Positions 25,337 through 37,354 of a stretch of DNA of 64,000 nt are shown here, in pieces. The notes below the pieces were generated by a model, which did no database searches, had not been told where the DNA came from, and saw only the letters and a list, made by a program, of their open reading frames with translations. Origin of the DNA: Adenanthera pavonina (taxonomy: Eukaryota; Streptophyta; Magnoliopsida; Fabales; Fabaceae); contig JAIVEN010000021.1 of NCBI GenBank assembly GCA_026686845.1, positions 12,666,001-12,730,000 on the forward strand. The letters run 5' to 3'. Each line of letters begins with the position of its first letter. Position 1 is the stretch's first letter. The translations under genes and the position numbers were made by a program.

Positions 25337-25970
25337 ATGACCAAATTAAAAGAATCATCCACACTTGAAGCCCACTGGAGAAAGTGGCAGACACTATTTT
25401 CCGCAACTAAATGGACACGGATCCAGTGGGTGCCTCCCAAATTCAGATTTTTTTAAATTATCGCTTGAATTGAATTGAAGAAGTAGGAATGGGACAGGCT
25501 AACTAATCCAAATCCTGGTTTCACAGAATATATATAAAATCCTCGTGGAATACTATCCTTGGTTTTAATTATAAGACTTATTCTGAAAGCTTTTAAAACG
25601 TGTGAAACATTTATTAATTTTTTTTTTAAAAAATGTCCTTTATAATTATTATATTGGAAGTGGTGTTTTTTACTCTCTCTTTCATGCGCAGCTATTTCTT
25701 AAGATTTTAATTAAAGATAATTTTAGAATATTGTGATAATTTGTGAGAAAAAATCAAGATTTTAACTAATTTTAATCATTTTTCTTAATCTATATTAATT
25801 TGGTTAAAAATATCATACAGTAAACAGGATCAGTCAAGTTGTTGTGAAGTTGAAGAAATCAAGAAGGTGATTGAGAAAAAAAGAGAATATAATTAGAAGC
25901 TGAAGAAGATCCCAAGGGTCTCTTCTGAATTTTCCTACTAGTTTATCATATGTTTGGTTCATTAATTAAG
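25337..25970. other. Intergenic DNA flanking the SINE, no certain gene
   Basis: On the minus strand, 25446-25320 stays open and, skipping the SINE and one duplication copy, continues open through 25082-24960 for roughly 75 codons. I do not recognise the protein, so it may be chance or an old pseudogene exon. The remainder is AT-rich. Confidence 0.3.
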
Positions 25971-25972
25971 TA

Positions 25973-26226
25973 TTCCCATTGTCCCATATTAAAAAGCAAT
26001 GTAAGGGATTTGACGCAATTAAGAAATATTTATTATATCATTAAATTTTTAAAAAAATTTAAAATTTTCAATTTTATCCATACATCTCTTTTATTAAATA
26101 TAGCACAAGTTACAATACTAATAATATAAAAAATTAGGGATAAAAAGGATAAATCACTACATGTTGTCTTATATTATGGGATAAGAAAAACCTTTTATGA
26201 TGTCTTATAATATGAGATGGAGGAAG
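25973..26226. mobile_element. Stowaway-like (Tc1/mariner) MITE, TSD TA
   Basis: The inverted ends TTCCCATTGTCCCATATTA (left) and TAATATGAGATGGAGGAAG (right) are degenerate forms of the CTCCCTCCGTCCCATATTA terminus common in plant Stowaway MITEs. The element is flanked by TA on both sides (25971-25972 and 26227-26228). The 254-bp length and AT-rich non-coding interior fit the class. Confidence 0.78.
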
Positions 26227-26547
26227 TATATTGGTATCTAAGAGATTTCTTATTTTGACCTAGGAGTATAGGGTGGGGCCATTTCGATGAACCACCTAAT
26301 AAACATCAGCAATTTTTTAGAAATAATTGTTAGTTTTTAATATAAATCATTTAAAAAATTGATGAAGTATTAAATTTTTGTTTCCAAGTTTGAATTCATA
26401 ATTATGACAAAAAGAAAAGAATTAAAATAGTTAGGTGGAGAGGGATTAAAAGATAGAGTAATTAAGATGATTATAATTTAATGATTTAATTAAGGATAAT
26501 TTTAGAAAGTTTTGATAATTTTTGAAAAATTCAAGACCATTAACAAG
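26227..26547. other. AT-rich intergenic DNA, no gene seen
   Basis: Low-complexity AT-rich sequence between the MITE and the dispersed repeat. Nothing recognisable. Confidence 0.5.
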
Positions 26548-27450
26548 CGTGAACACCATATTTTGTCCAACCTACTTAATAAAAATAATAAATACATAAA
26601 AATAAAAAATGTTTCTTTTAGGGTTCCCATGAAAAATAATAAATTCATAATATTTTAGAAAATTATCCCTTAAGAGATGAAAGATGTTAAATATAAAATA
26701 TTCTTAAACTATCTTAAAAGATTTTAGAGTATAATTTAAAGATTATCCTTTGATTAAAATATATAATATAGAGAAACAAAAATAAAAGAACATAAGTCTA
26801 GGAATTATCTATTAAAATTTTGTCAACTTCCTTATCCACAAGATTTAAAAAGAAAAAAAAGATACAAGTAAAAAGGGAAAAAAGAATTAGATCGTCTAAA
26901 ATTAGATGAATAAATAATAATAATAATAATAGAAAATTTTTAAAAATCTAAAAAATGGGATTTAATAATTTTCAAAATGAATAGAAGGCCAAGATCTTAT
27001 CTATTTATAATTTTTATTTTCAAATTTTAAATTAAAAAAATATATGATTAGCTTATCTATAAATAAAGAGTTTGAGAGTAAGAGGAAAATCAATTTAAAG
27101 GTGGAGGTACCAAGAGTTCTAGAAAGCTTTAGTAGAAAGAATAGAGTGTCTAATACACGACATAGGAGAGTTGAAGGCAGGAGATGCAAGATAGAGAAAA
27201 AGGAAAAAATGTTGAGAGACAACTTGTGTTGTACAATATAAGTAAATTTGTATATTATGTTACGATTGTGTTTTTTATCGGAAACTTATCTTTATAACTG
27301 ATGTTTTCCTTTGTTCACTTGTACGCGTGAAACACGTGTAAATAATCTTTTCTTCTCTTTTAGCAAGTTAATTATGATAGTACTCTCCACGAGATGAAAA
27401 ACTAGACATATATATTTCCTCTTGATCATTACTTCACGTGACTACGTTTC
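26548..27450 (+). repeat. Dispersed LTR-like repeat, copy 1
   Basis: About 900 bp matching 39630-40508 in the same orientation with frequent small differences. It starts CGTGAACACCATATTTTGTCC, close to the 5' terminus TGTGAACACCCCATTTTGTCC of the solo LTR at 28232. It contains TATAAATAAAG near 27057 followed by GA-rich DNA, an LTR-promoter-like layout, and ends around TATATATTTCCTCTTG. Probably the 5' part of an old LTR related to the 28232 family. The right border is uncertain. Confidence 0.6.
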
Positions 27451-27624
27451 TGGATTTTCATTCCTAGTAGTGTTTTTTCGTGTTTTCTGTCCTTTATTAT
27501 AATAATAATAATAATAATAATGGTACAGCAAATAATCAACAACTCTCTTTCTTCTATCACAATATTTATTAGAGTTTATTATGAGATGCTAATACTTTTA
27601 TGAACATATAAATTGATGACCTAA

Positions 27625-27865
27625 TGAGTAACAGTTTCACTGTAAATCAAAATAGTTTTTATTATTATTTAAAGAAGTTCATGAGTGACAATTTCATCAC
27701 ATATCTAATTAATCTCTCTAATTTTGAAAAGGTTTGCGAGTTATAGTTTTACCACAAATTCCAATAATTTATCCTGTTCTAAAAAGACTTGTAAGTGACA
27801 GTATCATTACAACCCAAATAACTTTTTCTCATGTGAGTGACAATTTCATCACATGATCCAACATT
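27625..27865. repeat. Degenerate ~55-bp tandem repeat (GAGTGACAATTTCATCACA)
   Basis: Five units recognisable by GAGTGACAATTTCATCACA-like cores starting near 27625, 27681, 27735, 27791 and 27832 (spacings 56, 54, 56 and 41). Each core is joined by T/A-rich spacer. Not coding. Confidence 0.7.
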
Positions 27866-28231
27866 TTTATATATTTTTCCTATTTTAAAAAAAACAAAAA
27901 TCTCTTCTTCAATAAAAAATAGAAATAAAATAATAAAGAATAATTTTTATTTAATAAAAAAATAATAAAAGGAAATCTTGCATATTACATCCCATTAAAA
28001 TCAGTTCCCATCTTAATTGGGGCAAAGAGAATATTAGCATTTTTTCAAAAAAGCAAAAAATCCACTACAAAGTATTTCTTACATTACATAAGATTAGGAC
28101 AAAAAATAATTTTTTCCGCTCATCATATATTGCATAAAACCTGCTTCCAAAACAAAAGGAAAAATTTCACATCATTATAACACATGAAAGAATCAATTTC
28201 CACCAAGATTGGGTAGCTACAAATTGCCCAA

Positions 28232-31200
28232 TGTGAACACCCCATTTTGTCCGGGCATGTTACAAAAAAAAAAAGAAAAAAGACAAAAAAGAAATAAAAA
28301 TAAAATAATAATATATAAATAGAAAAAACAAAAACAAGACAAAATAATAAGAACAAAAAAAAACTAATTGAAAAAAGAGAAAAGCTTAAAAAAAAAAAAG
28401 GGAGGGGGTAATATGAAGCCCAAGTACCACGAGCCCACAATGGGGCTCGTGGACTTGGACCCAAAGGGGCTATGCCCTAAATGTTGAGACTACGAGACTG
28501 AAAAAGAAAAAAGAAGCAGAGCACGCGTGAACTTGAGGAGCCACGGACTGAAGGGAAAAGCTGCAGCAGACGCCGAGCAAAAGCAGGCACGCGTGAAAAG
28601 CCAGACGAGTCAGAAAAAGAAAGGAACAAAAGAGGAGGAAGCCGGGCAAGAAAGAAAATAAAAAGGGAACACCAACTCAATCTCAGGGGGAGGTGCAAAA
28701 AGGAGCTGTGCATAAAAGGAAGAGAGGGAGCACACGAGAGGGGCGGCGGAAGATCCGTGAAGCCGAGGGAATGCGAGCCCGAAAAACAGAGGGAGTCCGA
28801 GGGAGCTGGAACTGAAAAGCTGAGGATGATCCACGGCAAAGGAAGAAATGAAGGGAGCTGCGGGTGAATAAAAACAGGGAGGCCGAGAGCCGAGGAGAGC
28901 AAAGGAGAGACTGAGAGCACAGGGGAGGCAGGAGGCAACTGAGAAAGACTAAGAGCAGAGGAGGGAAACCGGGAGCCGCGAAGAAGCAGACGGAGGCTGA
29001 GAGAGAAAAACCAAAAGCTCAAGGTGGAGGGAAACTGAGACCGAGACCTGAACCGAAAACAGAGTAGAAGCCGCGGAGGTTGACCAGATCCGGGAGATGA
29101 GGGAGAGAGCAGGAAGAGAGGGAGCCCAAGAATTTGAAGCCGAAAGCTGGGGGATTTTCTGCGGGGAGGAGACAAGCGAGAACAGAGGGACGCCAAGCAC
29201 GAAGAAGAAATTCGAGGGAGGCAGAGCACGAGGGAGACGAGCCATGATCTAGCGAGGAAACACCGAAATCCGAGGATCCTCCAACACGTCTCCGCTATCC
29301 CACTCGGCAGTGCGTTCTTTGCTTTGGATGTGCTGAATCTGTGATGATAATGGCATTAGTCTGCTGCTGTAAGGATCCGTTGTGCTCAGGCTGTGTACGC
29401 ATTTTATTTAATCCATTTGCCTTTGAAAGCTTGCGGCTGTGCTAGCTGTTAACATGATTGTCATATGATGTCTATTTGATGATCAATGTTTACATGTCTT
29501 GTGAGTATGTGGTGAGAAGGTGGAGTTGTTTTGGCCCTGAACTAGCTTTTGTTTTGGTAATTAAGAGAATCCTTGCAGTGAGTCTGGAATTTGGGCCGTA
29601 GAGAATGCAGAATCATGTCCTTTTTCTCTTGAATGTAGTATGCAGGATTCTCTGGAATAATAAGTGGATTCTGGTGTGAGAATCAAGTTATTCGGAGCTA
29701 TGGTCTTTATTTTTCAATGAAGTGCAATGCTGCTATTCTATTTTTGCTATGGGGATGACCATTAAGAACTTTAAGGGCAAATGGGATCAGCTTTCCACTA
29801 AGTCTTAAATCTTGATTTGCTACTTAGATGGGCCTAATTTTATTACTCTTAATCAAACCACTCTCGAATAAAAAATGTCCACCACAGGAAAAGAGAAGGA
29901 AAAAGAATAAGGGCCTCAAAGATTGGGTGGGAAACCTTTACAACAAAAATATATAATGTGGTCGTGCATGCTGCTTTGATGCCCAGGGACTGAAAGTTGT
30001 TTTCAGATTATAATTTATGTTGTCAGTCCATCATTCTGCCTCTTGGATTACTTTTCGGGTGCCAATGGAATATTTAAATTTGGAATTGCACCTTTGTTTC
30101 TGTTGCCCCTCTCCTTCGTGACATTTTAACCTCAAGGGAGTTTAATGAAATGATGATATTGACCTGCTTGTTTATTGTCATTTCTGGCACAGAATCTGAT
30201 GTTGCAAAGATGTGTCTTAGTGACTTTGAGTGCTTCCTTCTTGTTGTGATTCTTATATGTGAATATGAATATTTCTTGTATGTTGATTTGGTTGCGAAAA
30301 ATGGGCGCACGCATTGAACAAACTTGATCATATGGGATCATATTCAGTGGTTAGAATGGTGGGGTCTCATGTTTTGAAGCTTGGGTTATGCCTGTCATAT
30401 TAGGCTCTTGAACTGAATTTGTATACAATATGAATCTTGAGAATCTGGATTATGAGAATACCTGAATTTATAATTGAGAAGGTTTTAAAGAGAATACTAA
30501 TCCCCTTTTGTTTCCTTGCGAGCACCATGGGAGCGTGAGATCAAGCTTGAGAAGAGTGAGCCGTCCTTATCAAGACAAGGGAGAAACATCAAGGCAAGCA
30601 CGGGAGCATCAAGCCAAGCATGGAAAATGGAAGCTATCAACTTCGAGACAAAAGGGAAGACATGAGAGTTTGCGTCTAATCATCTTATATCTGTGTCTAA
30701 GTTGTTTGAGTTTGCACAGTAACACACACCATCCCAGAATCATATATGTTTGTAAATATTTGGCATAATGTGTATTTTATTTGCTTTAAAAATTGGTCAC
30801 GGAGGCTTTTAGAACTTTCGCAGGCCCCTAAAATAATCGCACCGTGTGAGGCCACAGGGCTACGCGAGTGCATTATAAAATATATTTATAATTAGTCCCA
30901 ATGACCTTTCCTTTCAAAAGATCTTTTTCTCATAAAAAGTAAATAAGACAATAAAATGAATAAATAAACGAGTGGCTCATATAATTACACCACGTGAGTT
31001 TTTAGAACCCACGCAGGTATTTAAGTTTACCAAGTTATCGCGTGAAATTGTGAATTCACGTAGATGTATTAGTTAAATGACTCTTTTTAAGAAAATAATT
31101 ATGTTTCATAAAAAAATAAATTATAATATTTTAACAAGTTTTTTCCTAATTTTTCTAAAAAATATATAATAAAATTTTCATTTGGAAAAATATAGTAGTA

Positions 31201-32186
31201 TTTTCTAAAGTTTTTCTTTAAAAGTTAATAAAACTTTTATGCCGCGAGGTTTCAGAATTTTCGCAGGTAATTCAGGAATTGGTTTATCGGGCATGACTGC
31301 GAGTCCGCGCCAGATAAATTGGTTTTCATTTTTTATAAAAAAAAAAAAAAGAAAAAGAAAAATTTTCAAAAGAATAAAAAAATGTGATAGTTTTCCAAAA
31401 GTACAAAATATATCATTTTAAAACAAAAAAACCAAAGAAAAAGAAAAAATATTTTCACACAAAATAAAATAAGAGGAAGTAAAATAGAATTAAATTGTCT
31501 TTTGTAAATTAAAACACACCAACTCCATCTCGGAAAATTGTTTTGTTTGCAAAAAGTTAAAGTATTTTTCATAAACTTTCTCTTATTACAAAAATTAAAA
31601 AATATCAACCAACAGACACGCATTTCTAGTCTCGAACTACGTGGACTTTGATCCCCATCGCAGGGTACGTAGGCCCCAGGCTCTGATCCTGGGTCAAGTC
31701 CGCCTTTGTAAATAAATAAATATTTCTTGATTTATTTGGTATTTTTTCTCTTAATTTAATAAATGTTTTTCCCAATTTATTTTCTCAATTCCTTTTCCTC
31801 ATTTTGCTTAAATATCCTTAATTTTAATTTAATTTATTTTCTTTATTTTGTTTTCCAAACTTTCTTAATCTCTTTTTCTCTACCCATTTTTCCGCATGTG
31901 ATTTATAAAAGGAAAACCAAAATATATTTTTAAGCCATATTAATTTACACAATCAATGTAAGGTAACCGTTCCTAGGAACGGGTGTTGTGGGGTGCCTAA
32001 CACCTTCCCCACATACAATCGACTCCCGAATCCAACTCTGGTTATGCAGACCATCCTTTCCTCTTTAATGCGGTTTCCCAAGATTTTCCTCAAAATTTTG
32101 GTGGCGACTCCTCACAAGTCGGTTTTCACTCGAAGACCAGATTTGTTTCTTTTTCTTCCTTTCGTCGCATTTTTCTGGGTGCGACA
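28232..32186 (+). mobile_element. 3.96-kb solo LTR (probably Ty3/gypsy, Tat/Ogre-like), TSD CCCAA
   Basis: The block starts TGTGAACACCCCATTTTGTCC, ends TTTTTCTGGGTGCGACA, and is flanked by CCCAA on both sides (28227-28231 and 32187-32191). It has no coding domain. The near-terminal text (GGGGTGCCTAACACCTTCCCC at 31991, GGTGGCGACTCCTC at 32100) resembles large LTRs of plant Tat/Ogre-type gypsy elements, whose size it also matches; this family call is from memory of such ends. Bases 28380-29250 are strongly purine-rich on the plus strand. Later parts contain GT-rich unique-looking DNA and A/T tracts. Confidence 0.78.
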
Positions 32187-32309
32187 CCCAAGGCCCCCAC
32201 TATACTACACACATCTTACATTTCAAACAAAATCCATACTAACACTCATTGTGCCAAGAGTCATACTAACTAACTAAATCCCACACTAACTAAATCGCAC
32301 ACTTTGATC

Positions 32310-33338
32310 AAAGCCCTAAAGCCTAGTTCCACTGGCACCCTATATTAAAGTCCGGTAATGGCAGGCACCCTCAAAGCCCAGTAATGGATGGCACCCATCT
32401 ATGAAAGACTTGTAATGGTAGATACTCTCAAAGCCTAGTAATGACTGGCTCCCTCTATCAAAGCTTTGTAACAGTAAGAACCCTCAAAGCCTAACAACGG
32501 CTGGCACCCTTTATCAAAGCCCTATAATGGCAGACACTCTTAAAACCTAATAACAACTGGCACTCTCAATCAAAGCCCAGTAACGGCAGGCACCTTCAAA
32601 GCCCAGTAATGGCTGACACCCTCAAAGCCTAGTAATGGTTAGTACCCATCTATGAAAGCCTTATAATGGCAGGCACTTTCAAAGCCTAGTAATGGCTAGC
32701 ACCCTTTATCAAAGCACTATAACTGCAAAGACCCTCAAAGCCTAGTAACGGCTAGCTCCCTCTATCAAAACCTTGTAATAGCAGGCACCTTTAAAGCCCA
32801 GTAACGACTGGCACCTATCATCAAAGCCCTGTAATGGCAGGCACCTTCAAAGCCTAGTAACGGTTGGCACCCACCTAAAGCCCTGTAACGGTTGGTACTC
32901 TCGAAAGCCCAATAAGGGCTGGCACCTATTATCAAAGCCCTATAACGGTAGGCACCCTCAAAGCCTAGTAACGACTAGCATCCATATTAAAGCCCTGTAA
33001 CCCTTGAAAACCTAGTAATGGTTGGCATCTTCTAACAAAGCCTTGTAATGATAGACATTCTTAAAGTCTAGTAACAACTAGCACCCTCTATTAAAGCTCT
33101 ATAATGGCAGGCACCTCAAAGCCTATTAATGATTGGCACCTTCTATCAAAGCCTGATACACCCTTGAAAGCTCAGTAACAGCTAGCACCCTCTGACAAAA
33201 TCATGCAATGGCACACATCCTTGAAGTCCAGTAACGACTGGCACACTCTATAAAGTCCTATAATCGTAGCCATCCACCAAAGTCCTACGAAGATAGGCAC
33301 ATCATTATCATCAAAGCCTAGTAACGGCTGGTACATAA
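32310..33338. repeat. Degenerate ~57-bp tandem array (AAAGCCTAGTAACGGCTGGCACC)
   Basis: About 18 units, each a pair of related half-units: AAAGCCCTGTAATGGCAGGC (then ACCCTC) and AAAGCCTAGTAACGGCTGGC (then ACCCTCTATC), about 26 and 31 bases. All units start AAAG and end near GGCACC. Units are diverged and no reading frame is kept. The array resumes at 36284 after an insertion. Confidence 0.9.
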
Positions 33339-36283
33339 TATAACATCCCAAGCAAGCTAAAATATCTAGAAATATATAGAGATTTTATAAAAATGGACAG
33401 ACACCGTTTTGCGTAAAAAATGATAAAGAGGTCATTTTTCCCAGTTAGATGAAAAGTTGAGAGAATTATATTTTTATTTTCAAAGAATTATAAAAAGGAC
33501 ATCCATGTCCCTAAAGCCATAAAAATGACAGGGAATGAGTATTAGAAATGTCTTAGAAAAAATTACACCTAATGACCCGAAAGTTTCAGAAATTATAATT
33601 TAATTCCAGGTCGGGGTAATTTTGTAAATATGTAAAATTACTGTCATAATGAAGCCCTCAATGAGAGAAGTCCAATGGTATATGGCACTAAGGGTTAATG
33701 TTCAAGGATAAAGAAATAATTAGTGCCGAGTGTCCAAAAATAGCAGTAAACTAATAAAATAAATTGTGGGCCCCACAGACAGTTAAAAAGAAATCGGGAC
33801 AGGATATGAGCCATACACAGATATTATTTGGGACAGGATAATTAAGAAAATATAAGAATCAAATTGGAATAGTCCTGTAGCCCAAAAATGTTAATTTACT
33901 ATAAAAAAACAGTTTTATCGGTATAGTTAAAAATTACCTGGTTCAAGATATATCTGGACCAGGAAAAATTGAGAAATATGGGGACACTCTAATACCTCTC
34001 TCATGTGTGACATTCAGTTGCCCATGTGATGAAAACCAATATTTTATTATTTTTGAGAATACTTCTTCAAGAAGTATTCAATAAAGTAAGTGAGATTAGT
34101 CAAAGAGTGATTAAGGTTAATAGTGCAATTAGTAAGCTAATTAGGCTATATAATCCCTCTCTTTCATCCTCATTCTGGCCGACACTTCCAGCTGCAAAAG
34201 GAAAGAGAGAAAACGCAAGAAAGAAAGAAAGAAAAGAGAGAAAGAAGAAGAGAAAGAGAAGACCAAGTTGATGGACCAAGAACTCAAGGATTTGGTAAGT
34301 GATTTCCTACTACCTTAAGCTTATAATTTTAAGTAGTTAAGCTTAGTTTCTTGGGGTCTTCCTCTTCCCCTTTCCATGTTAATATTTCATCCAAACCCTA
34401 GAGGAAGCAAGAAATGGATTTTGATGCAATAAACTTAGGAGAAATCATCAACTAGTCAAGAGAACATGATTTCATGGAGTAGTTTGTTGTATTGCAAAGT
34501 AATAATTTTTCCTTTTTTCTCCAAGATTTTTGATCAGAACAGAGCATCAATTTAGAGTTGGAGTTTCTTGTTTTTGATTCCAAAAATGGATTCCCCATGG
34601 TGGAATTCCTTAAAGACAAGTGATAGATTCAAGAGAAAGCTTAAGATGAAGCAAGTAGAAATTTTTAGGGTTTGAAGTTTTTATGAAGTAACCCTTCATT
34701 CAAGTTGATTTATTTGATATTTGGTGATGTGTTAGGGTTTGAGAAAGCTTAAGGAAGTCCTTGGAAATGTTCAATCAAAGAGGAAAGGCATAATGTTTTA
34801 TGAGGTAGCATAGTTACATTTTCTTGCATTATATTGTCTTGCTATATTCTATTGTGTATGATGAATTGCCATATTGTTTTTATGATGCTTGAGACTGGTT
34901 TCGGCTGATTTTATGAAAGGGATAGTGCCCAGGATGTCCATTTTATATGCTGTTATAATGCCGAAATTTTTATAAACAATATGGTGATTTATGCCTTGAA
35001 ATTATTGTTATGATGTTTTGGAGGTTTTATAGCATGTATGATAATGTAAATGTTTGAGATGTGACTAGCTACTGGGATTTCCAAAATCTCATCACCCAAA
35101 TAATAATATGATAGGTCCAAGTTATGGAAGGCATCCAAGGGAGGCCAAGAGCAAGGAGAAGCTAGTGATGAGTGGATGATGTTACAAGCCATTATGTTAT
35201 AATGTGAATGGTCGTTGGTGTCTTGCTTTTGTATGAAATTGAAAAATAGTGAATATTATGTTAATGTTGTAGAAAATGTATGAGAATTTCCAGTTCTGAA
35301 TATTGTGATATAAAGTTATATTCTACCAAGCTTCATGCCAAAATAAGTTCATTTACAGGGGTTTTGGCAAGCAAATTGCAATATAGACTGAAACAGGGCA
35401 TTTTCCAGATGTGTCTATTTCATTCGCCCTTGTTCTCTACTTAATGTGAGGTTAGATTTATGATATTTTAATACCAGATACAGGGCATCTCAAGCTTTAA
35501 TAGGGCACCTAATTCACCCCATTTGGAGTTGTGTACAATAAATGGTGAATTTTCAAAGTTAGGGTTCAGAATAGGAGAATATTGGGAAAAACTGGAAACT
35601 GAAAGTTAAGTACTGAAAATTTCAAAAGATAACATAAAATTGTATAGAGCTTCAAAAATTCAGTGGTTTATATATATAAAAATATCTATGTCTTAATATT
35701 CATATGCCACTGATTTGGAAGTTATTGGAGTCATAGAACAAGAGATAAGTAAGTTTTCCCAAAACTGTTTCAGTAAGAGTTGGATTCTGACCCTTTATGA
35801 TTTAAATTAAAGTTATGCCCTGTGTAAGTGAAATAAATATATAAGAAAAATATGAGTATAATTAAACATGTATAGCTTTCAAATGACATATATTATACAT
35901 AATTTGAAATAGAATAGAATGGAATATGATTTTTCAAAATTGAGGTCAGAAAACTGGAAGATAGAAAAATGACCAAATGAACAGCAAATGTTCACGAAAT
36001 TACTGTACAAATTGGCCCAATGAAGTTACTGTTTTATATTTTTCCCATGTAGATCGGATTTTAATAAAATTTTAGAGACTTGAATCACCTCAAGATGAAT
36101 TTTCTAGATTTAGTTATGAATTGTCAAAATTTATCAGGTAACATGAAATTGCCAAGTGAACAGCACCCCAAATTTTGAAAAATTCTGATTTTTTTATATT
36201 ATGATTCTAGTCTCTAAACTATGATAAAAGACATCTAAAATGATTTAATACATGAAAAATGGGTTCTATTATAAGGTGTTACA
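33339..36283 (+). mobile_element. 2.9-kb LTR-like insertion inside the tandem array
   Basis: This block interrupts the tandem array. It starts TATAACATCCC and ends GGTGTTACA, i.e. near-inverted ends of the TGTAACATC..GGTGTTACA type, and is flanked by CATAA (33334-33338) and CCTAA (36284-36288), a probable decayed 5-bp duplication. It has no protein domains. About 810 bases in lies GGCTATATAATCCCTCTC (TATA-like), then a purine tract (34197-34262) and GATTTGGTAAGTGA, a good splice donor. The copy at 41226-42446 shares this order. Possibly a solo LTR or a non-autonomous element. Confidence 0.65.
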
Positions 36284-36545
36284 CCTAAAGCCCTATAACG
36301 GTAGGTATCCACCAAAGTCTTACAAAGATAGGCGTATCACTACCACCAAAGCCCAACTCTAGTTGGTAGCTAAAGCCTTGCAATGGCAGGTATCTACCAA
36401 AGTCCTACCAAAATAGTCACCTCACACTACCACCAAAGCCTAACTCTGATTGGCAGCTAAATCCCTATACTGATAGGCATCCACCAAAGTCCTATAAATT
36501 TAGGCACTTCACTATTGCCAAACCCCAGTTTCGACTGGCACTATA
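36284..36545. repeat. Right-hand remainder of the AAAGCC tandem array
   Basis: Units continue after the insertion, but here as three-part units of about 90 bases (AAAGCCCTATAACGGTAGG, AAAGTCTTACAAAGATAGGC, AAAGCCCAACTCTAGTTGG). The same three-part form appears just before the insertion at about 33270. Confidence 0.85.
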
Positions 36546-37354
36546 TATCCTATTTTCTTTTTATTTCTTTTGTTTTCTTTGATGGCCAAACAAAATACAT
36601 GTTCCTAAGTTTCGAATACCACATAATGCTATTTTCTCACTTAGCAACCAAGTGAAGATGAGCAACTCATCAACATGATATTTTGTTTGGCCATTATACT
36701 TGTTTGTTTGAGCTAGAGATCTGGTGCAAAAGAGGGAAGTCAACTTATTCACTATATCACATGAAAAATCATTCATCTTGGCCCTTGTCCTATTTAGTCT
36801 TAAGTTCAATCAAAAAATTTTTGCCACTGAGGCACCATCTTGGATTCACCTCTAGATTCAAAGAATATGGTAGCCAAGTCATAAGTCATGTGTAAAAGAA
36901 ATAATTTTTAAACTTCATGACTTGATTTGTTGGAGACAGGAACATTTAAACCAAGTGAAATACTATTCATAAGAGAAAACTCCATTGATTATTGTGTCAA
37001 TAAAATGAGACATGATTCAGGAAGAGTTGAAATGAAATATAAAATATATATACATATCCTAGAAAGGAGGACCTAGAAACGTATATCGTAACTACTAGTC
37101 AAATAAAGTGGAGTTTCTTTATACAATTGAAAATTCTAGTTGATGTTGGTGTACCAAAATAAGTTAGAAACTCCTAAGTATAGTTATGTACAATAAGATC
37201 TATAGAAGTTAACCAACAAGGTCCGACATAGTTAGTAGATAGCTGGGTCCCTTAAGCATGCTGTCTAGGGCTTGATTCCTGGCCGTGTGAATAGAAAAGA
37301 TCTTGTTGGGAAAGTTAAAGGTCCAGTGATCTTTATACCTCAAAAAATCTATAG
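36546..37354. other. Unassigned intergenic DNA, no gene seen
   Basis: Moderately AT-rich sequence with no tandem structure. Short open frames only (the longest about 80 codons on the minus strand, with no recognisable domain). It ends in TATAG, the left target duplication of the next element. Confidence 0.4.

Noticed and set aside
28477..29229. 250-codon open frame on the minus strand (Leu/Ser/Pro-rich)
   Set aside because: It is the complement of a purine-rich tract inside a solo LTR; low-complexity composition and no domain.
32100..32114. GGTGGCGACTCCTC as a primer binding site after an LTR
   Set aside because: It lies about 75 bases inside the segment bounded by the CCCAA duplications, so it is within the solo LTR and not adjacent to an LTR end.
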